Of a stretch of 36,625 nt of DNA, positions 17,887 through 25,422 are shown piece after piece. The translations under genes and the position numbers were made by a program. Below the pieces are notes generated by a model. That model made no database searches. It saw only the letters and a list, made by a program, of their open reading frames with translations, and had not been told where the DNA came from. This DNA comes from Desulfuromonadales bacterium (GTDB lineage: Bacteria; Desulfobacterota; Desulfuromonadia; Desulfuromonadales; JAAXQG01): positions 1 through 36,625 of the forward strand of contig JAAXQG010000278.1 of assembly GCA_012974445.1 (NCBI GenBank), written 5' to 3'. Position 1 is the first letter of the stretch. Every line of letters starts with the position of its first letter.

Positions 17887-17909
17887 GATTAACTCGACGG
17901 GACAGGGGA

Positions 17910-19637
17910 TCAGAAATCCCAGAACGCGTCGATTTCCTCGTCGGTGAAATCCCAGGTTGCGTTGTGCGGGGGGACGGGCTCCTGGAAGAACTCAGGAAGG
18001 CGGTCGTGCTTGTTGGTGAAGCCCGCGTCCTGATTGAACTTGCGCTCAAGCTTGAGGATGTTTTTACCCAGCTCCGTCACATCGTCGCCGGTCAGGCTGA
18101 TGCCGAAACGGGCGTTGAGCATATCGATGAGCGCCGGGAGACACTCGGGGATGTCCAGAGCGGGGAAGGCGACAAAGATGCACATTCCGGTGCTGTCTAT
18201 CGCGGCCGTAGCGATCTGCAGGTTACGGGAGAGCTCAACCTGCCCCTCCTTCTTCAGGGGGTCTACGAACCCGCCTATCTGAAGGATATTGGTGGCCACC
18301 GAGTAACCGGCGGTATGATCGGCGCCCATGGTGGAGGTGGCGTAGGTAATGCCGATGCCCTTGACGCTGCGGGGGTCGTAGGCGGGAATGCCCTGTCCCT
18401 TGACCACGGGAACCCGGGTCACGCCGTAGGCGTTGCCGACGGAAGCCGCTCCGCCGCCCATAATCCGCCCCAGGGGAGTGCCCTGACCGATCTCGTCCTT
18501 GATGAGGCGGATGACTTCCTTACCGTCGCCGAAGGGGAGAATTCCTGCGTCCATGGCGACTCCCATCATGACGGCGGTCTCGATGGAATCGACCCCGATA
18601 TCGTCCATGATGCTGTCCGCCTCGGCGATATCGTCCAGGTTGTCGATGCAGCAGTTGGCGCCCAGACCCCAGATGGTCTCGTACTCGAAGCCGGAGGTTA
18701 CGTACTTGCCCTCCTTGTCCGTGTAGACCTGGGAGCACTGGATGACGCAACCGGCATGGCAGCCGTGCTTGGGCTTGCCGCCGCGGGCCACGATGGTCTC
18801 GTGCATGGTTTCGCCGCTGATCTTGTCGTGCCCTTCGTACTGGCCGAAGCGGAAGTTCCTGGTGGGCAAGCCGCCGGCCTCGTGCAGAACGTTGACCAGC
18901 ACGTTGGTGCCGTAGGTGCCCAGCCCCTCGCCGCTCACGGGATGATCCAGAATGGCCTTGGCGAAGACGCGGGCCGCGGCCTTGAACTTGTCGGGATCGG
19001 CAATAGCCACGGCAGTAGCGCCCGCGCCGTCGATGGTGATGTACTTGATTTTCTTGGAGCCCATGACAGCTCCCATGCCGCCGCGGCCATGGCTGCGGAT
19101 CTTGCTGTCGGGGTCCTTGACGGAGATATTGGCCGAGGCCATCTTCAACTCGCCTGCAGAGCCGATGGTCATGACGCCGACCTTCTTGTCGTACTTCGCC
19201 TCCATGGCCTCGATCACGGCGAAGTTCCCCTTGCCGAGCAGTTCGGTCTCTTCGGCGATGCTCACGCCGTCCGTGGTAAGATGAAGGCTGTAGAATTTAT
19301 CTTCTTCAGGCAAACCCTCGATGATCAGCGCCTTGATGCCCATGCGGGCGAAGAGCTGAGCCGTTGTACCGCCGGCGTTGCTCTCCTTGATGGTTCCGGT
19401 CAGGGGGCTTTTGGCGCCGCAGGACATGCGGCCGGAGCTGGCCGCGGCGGTGCCGGAGAGCAGGCCGGGGGCGAAAACCAGCTTGTTATTTTTTCCCAGG
19501 GCGTGGCAGGTCGGGGGGACCTCTGCCGAGACGATGGTGGAGGTCAGGCCGCGACCGCCAAGGCCAGCCCAGGCTGCCGGGACCTCTTCGATGCGGGTGG
19601 TCAGGTCGGTCATGTTAACGCGAAAAATCTTATCCAT
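17910..19637 (-). CDS. aor: Aldehyde:ferredoxin oxidoreductase, tungsten-pterin type
   Basis: Oxidises aldehydes to carboxylic acids with ferredoxin as acceptor; in reverse it can reduce acids. The 575 residues match the AOR family. The pterin-binding N-terminal domain has GGRGLTSTIVSAEVPPT, FAPGLLSGTAAASSGR and SCGAKSPLTGTIKESNAGG, and GRGGMGAVMGSKKIK follows at ~185. The [4Fe-4S] motif is HGCHAGCVIQCSQ (Cys293, Cys297, Cys301: C-x3-C-x3-C) with the distal Cys486 in DSTGMCIF. The classical hyperthermophile motif is C-x2-C-x3-C, so this belongs to a variant subgroup. ATG 19637 has GGAG nine bases upstream. It is preceded by a molybdenum/tungsten-cofactor riboswitch and by an Fe-alcohol dehydrogenase. 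Tungsten rather than molybdenum is inferred from the family and the TupC-like gene nearby. Confidence 0.93.
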   Translation of the reverse strand: MDKIFRVNMTDLTTRIEEVPAAWAGLGGRGLTSTIVSAEVPPTCHALGKNNKLVFAPGLLSGTAAASSGRMSCGAKSPLTGTIKESNAGGTTAQLFARMGIKALIIEGLPEEDKFYSLHLTTDGVSIAEETELLGKGNFAVIEAMEAKYDKKVGVMTIGSAGELKMASANISVKDPDSKIRSHGRGGMGAVMGSKKIKYITIDGAGATAVAIADPDKFKAAARVFAKAILDHPVSGEGLGTYGTNVLVNVLHEAGGLPTRNFRFGQYEGHDKISGETMHETIVARGGKPKHGCHAGCVIQCSQVYTDKEGKYVTSGFEYETIWGLGANCCIDNLDDIAEADSIMDDIGVDSIETAVMMGVAMDAGILPFGDGKEVIRLIKDEIGQGTPLGRIMGGGAASVGNAYGVTRVPVVKGQGIPAYDPRSVKGIGITYATSTMGADHTAGYSVATNILQIGGFVDPLKKEGQVELSRNLQIATAAIDSTGMCIFVAFPALDIPECLPALIDMLNARFGISLTGDDVTELGKNILKLERKFNQDAGFTNKHDRLPEFFQEPVPPHNATWDFTDEEIDAFWDF

Positions 19638-19689
19638 AGCGTGCTGCTCCCTTTCTGTCCGATTGAAATGCAAGTTCTTTGCGGATGAA

Positions 19690-19783
19690 ATCTCCTTTTC
19701 GAAAGGGAGGCCCCGCCGTTTCCAGCGAAACCCGTTGGCCCGGTGCCATAAGGGAATCCTCTTAGGCGAAGGGGCTCGGAGAT
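19690..19783 (-). promoter_or_regulatory. Moco/tungsten-cofactor (MOCO RNA motif) riboswitch upstream of aor
   Basis: On the minus strand the aor leader has a perfect closing stem, ATCTCC (19783-19778) with GGAGAT (19695-19690). Inside lie the blocks I remember as conserved in the MOCO RNA motif: CTCCGAGCC, TATGGCACCGGGCCAACGG, GGAAACGGCGGGGCCTCCC and GAAAAGGAG. A five-pair hairpin GTTTC-GCTG-GAAAC lies within. The element ends about 40 bases before the aor Shine-Dalgarno. The motif is known to sense molybdenum cofactor, with a proposed tungsten-cofactor subclass; placement before a tungsten enzyme suggests the latter. Confidence 0.85.
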
Positions 19784-19807
19784 AATAGATGCTGGTGTTG
19801 TAAACCG

Positions 19808-19843
19808 TAAAAAATGTCAGCATCCGGAGTCGATTCCGAATGC
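19808..19843 (-). terminator. Terminator-like hairpin after the Fe-alcohol dehydrogenase
   Basis: On the minus strand GCATTCGGA and TCCGGATGC pair with one mismatch around a six-base loop, then TGACA and six T's follow. It separates the adh transcript from the aor riboswitch, or acts as an attenuator. Confidence 0.6.
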
Positions 19844-19848
19844 TTGAA

Positions 19849-19880
19849 ATGGGAGGGAACCGCAAGCAGTCCCCTCCCAT
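19849..19880 (-). repeat. Inverted repeat downstream of the Fe-alcohol dehydrogenase
   Basis: ATGGGAGGG and CCCTCCCAT form a 9-bp stem with an internal loop of about 14 bases, just upstream (minus strand) of the terminator-like hairpin. It lacks a U-tract and may protect the 3' end of the adh messenger. Confidence 0.5.
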
Positions 19881-19968
19881 CATCTTGATCTTGATACAGG
19901 TTTTGATCTTAGCAGAAGTTCTCCAAAAGTGAATCGTAATTACAACGATTCCCCATTGATGAGCATCC

Positions 19969-21132
19969 TCACATGGCGGATTCGTAGATCCCGATCACCT
20001 GCTCCAGGTTTGCCTTGCGGGGGTTGGTGAGCATGCAGGCGTCCTTCTGAGCATTCTCTGCCATGACCTTGAGATCTTCGCTCTTGACGTTCAGATCCTT
20101 CAGCCCTGCGGGGATGCCGATGTCAGAGGAAAGTCTGCGGATGGCCTCAATGGCAACATCGGCGGCATCCACGTCGGAGAGGCCTTCGATGTTCTCGCCC
20201 ATGGCCACGGCGATGTCGGCGAAGCGTCCCGGGTTGGCGATGAGATTGAACTCGCACACCGAGGGGAGCAGAATCGCGTTGCAGACGCCGTGGGGCAGGT
20301 TGTAGAAACCGCCCAGCTGGTGAGCCATGGCGTGAACGTAGCCGAGGCTGGCGTTGTTAAAGGCCATACCGGCCAGGTACTCGGCATATGCCATCTTGTC
20401 GCGGGCTTCGAGATTCTCGCCGTTGGCCACGGCAGGGCGCAGATACTCTGCAACCAGCTCGATGGCCTTGATGGCGCAGGCATCGGTAATGGGGGTGGCG
20501 ATGGTGGAGACATAGGCCTCAACGGCGTGGGTCAGGGCGTCCATACCCGTTGCTGCGGTAAGCCCTGCGGGCTTGCCGACCATCAGAACGGGGTCGTTGA
20601 TGGCGATATTGGGGGTGCAGCGCCAGTCGACAATGGCCATCTTCACCTTAGTGTCGGTGTTGGTGATGATGCAGAAGCGGGTCATCTCGGAAGCGGTCCC
20701 GGCGGTGGTGTTGATCGCCAGGAAAGCAGGCATGGACTTGGTGGACTTGTTGACGCCTTCGAAGTCGCGGATGTTGCCGCCGTTGCCGATGACCAGGCCG
20801 ACACCCTTGCCGCAGTCGTGGGAGCTTCCGCCACCCAGAGAGACGATACCGTCGCAGCCGTTGGCCTCATAGGCCTTGACGCCAGCCAGAACATTTTTGT
20901 CGGTGGGGTTGGGCTCGGCACCGTCAAAGATGGTGGCCTTGAGACCGGCAGCCTCCAGGTGCCCCTTGATCAGGTCGGCAACTCCCAGCTTGGCCAGCAC
21001 CGCGTCGGTAACGATAAGCAGGTTGGTGGCTCCGAGTGCCTTGGCCTGGTCACCGGCCTCCTTGGAACAGCCAACACCCATGAGAGTTACGGTAGGGATA
21101 AAGAATCCGAATGTTTGATCTGCCATTGCCAT
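19969..21132 (-). CDS. Iron-containing alcohol dehydrogenase (group III)
   Basis: NAD(P)-dependent interconversion of primary alcohols and aldehydes. The 387 residues contain the nucleotide loop SLGGGSSHDCGKG (~98-110) and NTTAGTASEMTRF. The metal ligands are in GMDALTHAVEA (Asp198, His202) and GYVHAMAHQLGGFYNLPHG (His267, His281). Close resemblance is to the ethanol/1,3-propanediol dehydrogenases of anaerobes and Zymomonas AdhB. ATG 21132 has GGAG nine bases upstream. A sigma-54 promoter about 130 bases upstream and two TACAGTCTG boxes beyond it suggest activation by the nearby NtrC-family regulator. With aor downstream it would form an alcohol-to-acid pathway. Confidence 0.93.
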   Translation of the reverse strand: MAMADQTFGFFIPTVTLMGVGCSKEAGDQAKALGATNLLIVTDAVLAKLGVADLIKGHLEAAGLKATIFDGAEPNPTDKNVLAGVKAYEANGCDGIVSLGGGSSHDCGKGVGLVIGNGGNIRDFEGVNKSTKSMPAFLAINTTAGTASEMTRFCIITNTDTKVKMAIVDWRCTPNIAINDPVLMVGKPAGLTAATGMDALTHAVEAYVSTIATPITDACAIKAIELVAEYLRPAVANGENLEARDKMAYAEYLAGMAFNNASLGYVHAMAHQLGGFYNLPHGVCNAILLPSVCEFNLIANPGRFADIAVAMGENIEGLSDVDAADVAIEAIRRLSSDIGIPAGLKDLNVKSEDLKVMAENAQKDACMLTNPRKANLEQVIGIYESAM

Positions 21133-21259
21133 GGTTTGTCTCTCCTTTTTTCGTTAAGCGCTAATTAGGTCAAAAACGATCTGATCTGAGCGAAAGACTT
21201 CAAGGGGAAGGATTTTCTCCTACGAGCCCGTCGCTAAGTAAAACGATGGTTGATGTAAA

Positions 21260-21275
21260 CGCAACAAGAATGCCA
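21260..21275 (-). promoter_or_regulatory. Sigma-54 promoter of the Fe-alcohol dehydrogenase
   Basis: Minus strand TGGCATTCTTGTTGCG: TGGCAT, five bases, TTGC, with correct GG to GC spacing. The start would be near 21249, giving a leader of ~117 bases to ATG 21132. Confidence 0.75.
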
Positions 21276-21378
21276 AACCGCCAAAGCATAGCTACTGCAC
21301 TGTTTTTTAAGCTTTTTTGATCCAGATGTTTTACAGGTCCAGGATGCCGCAGACGGAGCCTCGACTGTTCCATTCAGG

Positions 21379-21387
21379 TACAGTCTG
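21379..21387 (+). promoter_or_regulatory. TACAGTCTG box (proximal to adh)
   Basis: CAGGTACAGTCTG has the CAG-N7-CTG dyad. It is 104 bp from the -24 element at 21275, nearly the same distance as the box at 16456 from its own sigma-54 promoter (102 bp). Confidence 0.5.
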
Positions 21388-21520
21388 CTCCATGAAGGCA
21401 CAAATCGCACCAGTATCAGCGGCACAGGAACCGTAAACGCCTCCCTTCAGGCGTCTCGAATCGAGGAAAACCAGGAGGTACCAAATCGGCACAAAATGCC
21501 ACACAATGGAACAGCCCAGA

Positions 21521-21529
21521 TACAGTCTG
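21521..21529 (+). promoter_or_regulatory. TACAGTCTG box (distal)
   Basis: CAGATACAGTCTG, again with the CAG-N7-CTG arms, 142 bp from the previous box. It is 161 bp upstream of the sigma-54-like element at 21690, so it could serve either direction. Confidence 0.5.
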
Positions 21530-21689
21530 GATCACATTGTGGATTAGCCCTGCCCTGAGGCGCCCTCTCCCGCTTAAAATCGGGATCATGTCTACACCAT
21601 CCTTAAAACATTATTTCCCATGCAAAATGGCAGAGATTCACACCTTGCGCCCCTCTTGCGCCCTGTCTGCCCCGGGCCCTGTAACAAAT

Positions 21690-21705
21690 TTGCACAGCCC
21701 TTGCA
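21690..21705 (+). promoter_or_regulatory. Sigma-54-like promoter for the tupC-adh2-kinase-regulator operon
   Basis: TTGCACAGCCCTTGCA matches TGGCAC-N5-TTGCA except for T in place of the first G of the -24 GG. That pair is normally important, so activity is uncertain. Confidence 0.4.
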
Positions 21706-21817
21706 CTCTCAACAGCCTGGCCCGCTTCTTAACTGCTCAAAATCAGGATCAGCCCTGGAGGTCATCACCCCTGGTCGCTGCTGTGCTACCGACTCTGTTG
21801 CACCGAAGGTAATCGCC

Positions 21818-22558
21818 ATGAACCCAGTCTACAGCCTGCGAAACCTTGAAAAATTTCATGGCTTACGCCCTGCTCTGCAGATCGAGGCCCTGGATCTGTA
21901 CCCCGCCAGGATCTACTGCCTCTCGGGCCCCAATGGAGCCGGCAAGAGCACCCTGTTGCAACTGCTAGCCTTCCTGGATCCGCCCTGCAGCGGAGCCCTG
22001 AGCTTTCGTGGTCAAAAAGCAGACTGGAGAGCTTCTAGCCTTAAAAAATATCGCCGCTGCGTGACCCTGGTTCATCAATCTCCCTATCTTTTCAATAGCA
22101 CGGTTCAACAGAATGTAAGTTACGGCCTGGACATTCGAGGAATCAGGGGGCAGCAACAGAAGCCACGAATCGAGAAAGCCCTGGCCCTGGTGGGCATGTC
22201 GGGCTACGAGAATCGCAAGGCCACCGAGCTCTCGGGGGGGGAGGCCCGAAGAGTCGCCCTGGCCCGCGCCCTGGCTCTCGAGCCCGAGGTGCTGCTTCTG
22301 GATGAACCGGGTAGCGCGCTGGAGCATGAGATGATCCCGGTACTCGAGGAGGTTATCAAAAGCTGCCGGGACTCTGGCACCACCGTGATACTTTCGACCC
22401 ATGATCCCGAGCAGCCCGTGCGACTCGGCGCAGAGCTGCTTCGTCTCGATCAGGGACGTCTGCTTGATTCACCACCGCCCAAACATCCCTGTCCTGAGCA
22501 GACGGCCGTCAATTTCCACAACCTGAATCCCTTTTCTCTTGAGGTCTCCCGGTGTTAA
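21818..22558 (+). CDS. tupC: ABC transporter ATP-binding protein, TupC-like (tungstate)
   Basis: Cytosolic ATPase of an importer; resemblance is to TupC of tungstate uptake. In its 246 residues are Walker A SGPNGAGKSTLLQ (~35-47), the Q-loop LVHQSPYLFNSTV, signature LSGGEARRVALARAL, Walker B VLLLDEPGSALE and H-loop LSTHD. The D-loop GSALE replaces the common (T/S)(S/A)xLD. The C-terminal 30 residues lack a recognisable regulatory domain. ATG 21818 has AAGG eight bases upstream. No substrate-binding protein or permease is adjacent, so it must work with components encoded elsewhere, or the locus has lost them. It is first of a rightward operon with an Fe-alcohol dehydrogenase. Substrate is inferred from family resemblance and the tungsten-enzyme neighbourhood. 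Confidence 0.8.
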   Translation: MNPVYSLRNLEKFHGLRPALQIEALDLYPARIYCLSGPNGAGKSTLLQLLAFLDPPCSGALSFRGQKADWRASSLKKYRRCVTLVHQSPYLFNSTVQQNVSYGLDIRGIRGQQQKPRIEKALALVGMSGYENRKATELSGGEARRVALARALALEPEVLLLDEPGSALEHEMIPVLEEVIKSCRDSGTTVILSTHDPEQPVRLGAELLRLDQGRLLDSPPPKHPCPEQTAVNFHNLNPFSLEVSRC

Positions 22559-22601
22559 CTTAAGCAGGCAGGGGACATTATCTTTCATCGGCAGGAGAGT
22601 T

Positions 22602-23750
22602 ATGAATATCAGTAAATTCGTCACCCCCGAGATCATCTTCGGACATCAGTCTCTGGGCCAGATCGGCGAGAGCGTGCTTCGCCTGGGTGGCTCGAAAGTC
22701 TTTCTGGTGACCGACGAAGGCGTCATGAAGGCCGGCTGGGCACAGAAGGCCACAGAAATTCTGGAGGCATCGGGGCTCGCCACCGAGGTCTTCTTCTCCC
22801 TGACCACCAACCCCAAGGATTTCGAGGTCGAACAGGGACTCGAGAAGTACCTGCGCTCCGGCTGTGACGCCATCGTGGCCGTGGGCGGAGGCAGCCCGAC
22901 GGATGTGGCCAAGGCTGTGGCCGTGCTGGCCACCAATGGAGGGAAGATTCGGGATTACGAGGGAATCAACCGCATCACCCACCCCCTGCCCCCCATGATC
23001 ATCGCGCCGAGTACCGCGGGGGCCGGATCCGAGGTCAGCCAGTTCACGATCATCGTAGACAGCGCCCGCAAGCTCAAGATGTCCATCATCTCCCGGTCCC
23101 TCATCCCCGATATCGCCATCGTGGACCCCGAGCTTCTTCAGACCAAGGATCCCCTGCTTACCGCCGCAACAGGGCTCGACGCCCTGACTCACGGCATCGA
23201 GTCTTTCGTGTCCCTGGCCTCAACCCCCCTCACCGATATTCACGCCCTCAAAGCCATCGAGCTGATTTCCCGCAACCTGAGAAATACCGTCGCCGGAAGC
23301 GCTAGCAAGCTGGCTAACGCCGACATGGCCATGGCAAGCATGCTGGCAGGGATGGCCTTCTCCAATGCCATCCTGGGAGCGACCCATGCCATGACCCATC
23401 AGGTCGACGGCCTCATCGATCTGCATCACGGCGAGACCAACGCCTCGATCCTGCCCCACGTGATGGAATTCAACCTCAGCGCCTGCCCGCAGAGGTTTAG
23501 TCAGATCGCCCGGGCCATGGGCGAGCAGACCGCCGGGCTGGACGAGATGGAGGCCGCGGCCCTTTCCATCAGCGCAGTTCGCTCCCTCATCAGGGATATA
23601 GGGCTCGAAAAAGGGCTGGCACAGATCGGGATGAGGCAGGAGGATATTGGCGCTCTGAGCGAAAATGCTCTCAAGGATGCCTGCCTGGTCACCAACCCCC
23701 GCAGGGCGAGCAAGGCCGACATCGAACAGATTTACCGCAACGCTCTCTAG
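22602..23750 (+). CDS. Iron-containing alcohol dehydrogenase, second copy
   Basis: A 382-residue group III alcohol dehydrogenase. AVGGGSPTDVAKAVA is the nucleotide loop, followed by APSTAGAGSEVSQFT. The metal ligands are Asp193 and His197 in GLDALTHGIES, and His262 and His276 in THAMTHQVDGLIDLHHG. It is clearly diverged from the copy at 19969 (GGGSP versus GGGSS, LHHG versus LPHG), so not a recent duplicate. ATG 22602 follows AGGAGAG closely; an upstream in-frame start at 22539 would overlap tupC. It lies 43 bp after tupC and 9 bp before the histidine kinase, consistent with one operon. Confidence 0.92.
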   Translation: MNISKFVTPEIIFGHQSLGQIGESVLRLGGSKVFLVTDEGVMKAGWAQKATEILEASGLATEVFFSLTTNPKDFEVEQGLEKYLRSGCDAIVAVGGGSPTDVAKAVAVLATNGGKIRDYEGINRITHPLPPMIIAPSTAGAGSEVSQFTIIVDSARKLKMSIISRSLIPDIAIVDPELLQTKDPLLTAATGLDALTHGIESFVSLASTPLTDIHALKAIELISRNLRNTVAGSASKLANADMAMASMLAGMAFSNAILGATHAMTHQVDGLIDLHHGETNASILPHVMEFNLSACPQRFSQIARAMGEQTAGLDEMEAAALSISAVRSLIRDIGLEKGLAQIGMRQEDIGALSENALKDACLVTNPRRASKADIEQIYRNAL

Positions 23751-23759
23751 GTGTCAGAT

Positions 23760-25421
23760 ATGGATAACAGGGAAAAATTACTGGAGCAACTCACAGGGGT
23801 CGACTCCTCCAAGCTCAACTACTATGTGGAGCTGAAAAAACGCAATCAGGAGGTTCTCAAGCAGAACAGCCGCCTGGAGGTACTGCATCAACTGGCCAGG
23901 GACATGAACATCGACATGTCCATCCAGGAGATCCTCGACCGGACCTTCTCCAAGCTGCCCGCGGCCCTGTCCTGCGATTTTCTCGGGCTGGTAACCCTGC
24001 GTGGGGACGAGCTCCGGCTCAAATCGATGGTTCCGGAAAACTTCTGCCAGATCGAGCGATTTCCCGCCGACTCCCCATCGGCACGGGTGATCCGGGAGAA
24101 GAAGGCGGCGATTTTCGACGCTTCGACGAGCTACAACTCCCACATGTGGCACAACAACGCCTTCCCCTCCCGCCTCGTCTCCCTGGCCATCGCCCCCATG
24201 TTCGAACGCTCCCAAGTCATCGGGGTGCTGGTCGTGGGTAAAACCGATCCGACCCCCACCAGCGAGGCAGAGCTCAATTTCGTTCAGCACCTGGCGGACC
24301 TGCTCTCCATCAGTACCCATAATTCCCGGCTCTACAACCGGGTCTCCAGAGCTAAATCCGAATGGGAAGCCACCTTCAACGCCGTCACCGATGCGGTTTT
24401 TCTCATCGATACCGACTACAACGTGCTGCTGCACAACAACCGCCTGCCCCCCAATATCGATAAACTCTGGCACCAGGCCCTGAGCAACAAGTGCTTCGAC
24501 AGGCTCCACGGGCAGAGCCGCCCCTGTAAGACCTGTCCCATCGAAGAACTCAAGCGAAGCGGGAAACCAGCCTTCCTCTCCTGGCGAACCGACGAGGGGC
24601 TGCTGCTGCAGACCTCCTACTACCCTGTGTTCAACGAAGAAGGACAGCTCTCGGCCGTCACCATCATCCTCAAGGACGTCACGGAGAAGACCCGGATGGA
24701 GGCCAAGCTGGTTCAGTCTGCAAAGCTTGCGGCCATCGGGGAGATGGCGGCCGGAGTGGCCCATGAGCTCAACAGCCCTCTGACCGTGATCATCGGCACG
24801 GCCCAGATGCTCATCCGGGAACTGGCAGACAAGGATCGCCCTCAGGAAGGCGAAGAGCTTGAGGACATCATCAACAGCGGCATCCGGTGCAAGCGCATCA
24901 TCCAGAACCTGTTGACCTTCTCAAGACAGGATCAGATCCCCCTCTCCGATACCGATCTCAACGAAGAAGTCGATCGCGTACTGAGCCTGATCAAGTACCA
25001 GATTAACCGCAACCAGATTCAGATCCGCAAAAACCTCTGCGCCGATCTGCCCAAACTCAGGGCCAATGGACCCCAGATCCAGCAGGTGCTCACCAACCTG
25101 CTGGTCAACGCCCGCGATGCCATCATCGAGCGAGCCCCGCAAGAGAAGATCATCGAGGTCAGCTCCAGTCTCAGATCGAAGGGGAACAAGTGCTTTGCCG
25201 TTCTGAGCGTCAAGGACAATGGCGCGGGCATCGCCCCGGAGAGTCTCTCGAAAATCTTCACTCCCTTTTTCACCAGCAAAGAAGCCACCCGGGGTACGGG
25301 GCTGGGGCTGTCGGTGAGTCTGGGAATCATCGAATCTCACAATGGAACTATCGAGGTGGATAGCGTCCCGGGTAAAGGCAGCACCTTTTCGCTGGTACTG
25401 CCCGTCCCCCTTCAGGATTGA
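23760..25421 (+). CDS. Cytosolic sensor histidine kinase (GAF-PAS-HisKA-HATPase)
   Basis: A 553-residue kinase without membrane segments. A coiled-coil N-terminus (20-45) is followed by a GAF-like domain (~45-190) and a PAS domain (~200-310). The latter carries three cysteines, KCFDRLHGQSRPCKTCP (Cys245, Cys256, Cys259), and could hold a metal, a cluster or a redox switch. The phospho-acceptor is His335 in MAAGVAHELNSPLT. The ATPase domain shows LTNLLVNARDAI (N box), DNGAGIAPE (G1), FTPFFTSK (F) and GTGLGLSVS (G2). ATG 23760 has AGGTG six bases upstream; GTG 23751 has none. It is upstream of its likely partner by one base. The signal is unknown; an intracellular metabolite or redox state of alcohol oxidation is plausible. 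Confidence 0.9.
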   Translation: MDNREKLLEQLTGVDSSKLNYYVELKKRNQEVLKQNSRLEVLHQLARDMNIDMSIQEILDRTFSKLPAALSCDFLGLVTLRGDELRLKSMVPENFCQIERFPADSPSARVIREKKAAIFDASTSYNSHMWHNNAFPSRLVSLAIAPMFERSQVIGVLVVGKTDPTPTSEAELNFVQHLADLLSISTHNSRLYNRVSRAKSEWEATFNAVTDAVFLIDTDYNVLLHNNRLPPNIDKLWHQALSNKCFDRLHGQSRPCKTCPIEELKRSGKPAFLSWRTDEGLLLQTSYYPVFNEEGQLSAVTIILKDVTEKTRMEAKLVQSAKLAAIGEMAAGVAHELNSPLTVIIGTAQMLIRELADKDRPQEGEELEDIINSGIRCKRIIQNLLTFSRQDQIPLSDTDLNEEVDRVLSLIKYQINRNQIQIRKNLCADLPKLRANGPQIQQVLTNLLVNARDAIIERAPQEKIIEVSSSLRSKGNKCFAVLSVKDNGAGIAPESLSKIFTPFFTSKEATRGTGLGLSVSLGIIESHNGTIEVDSVPGKGSTFSLVLPVPLQD

Positions 25422-25422
25422 A

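Larger units (their letters stand above)
21276..21689. other. Regulatory interval between divergent adh and tupC-adh2 transcripts
   Basis: No credible gene lies in the 685 bases between the two start codons. Apart from the promoters at each end I see only the two TACAGTCTG boxes and A/T-rich stretches. There is no sign of tupA or tupB remnants. Confidence 0.6.

Noticed and set aside
17964-19688. A 574-codon open frame on the plus strand opposite aor
   Set aside because: Mirror frame of a GC-rich, clearly conserved gene; its sequence is low-complexity Gly/Asp/Val-rich with no domain, and the aor riboswitch and ribosome site support the other strand.
19727-19744. TGGCACCGGGCC on the minus strand as a sigma-54 -24 element before aor
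   Set aside because: The -12 TTGC is absent at the required distance; these bases are a conserved block of the riboswitch.
21486-21500. TGGCATTTTGTGCC (minus) as a second adh sigma-54 promoter
   Set aside because: GG-to-GC spacing is two bases short.
21537-21812. A 91-codon frame upstream of tupC as a possible tupB remnant
   Set aside because: No membrane segments or permease motif; composition is Pro/Ser/Leu-rich as in non-coding DNA.
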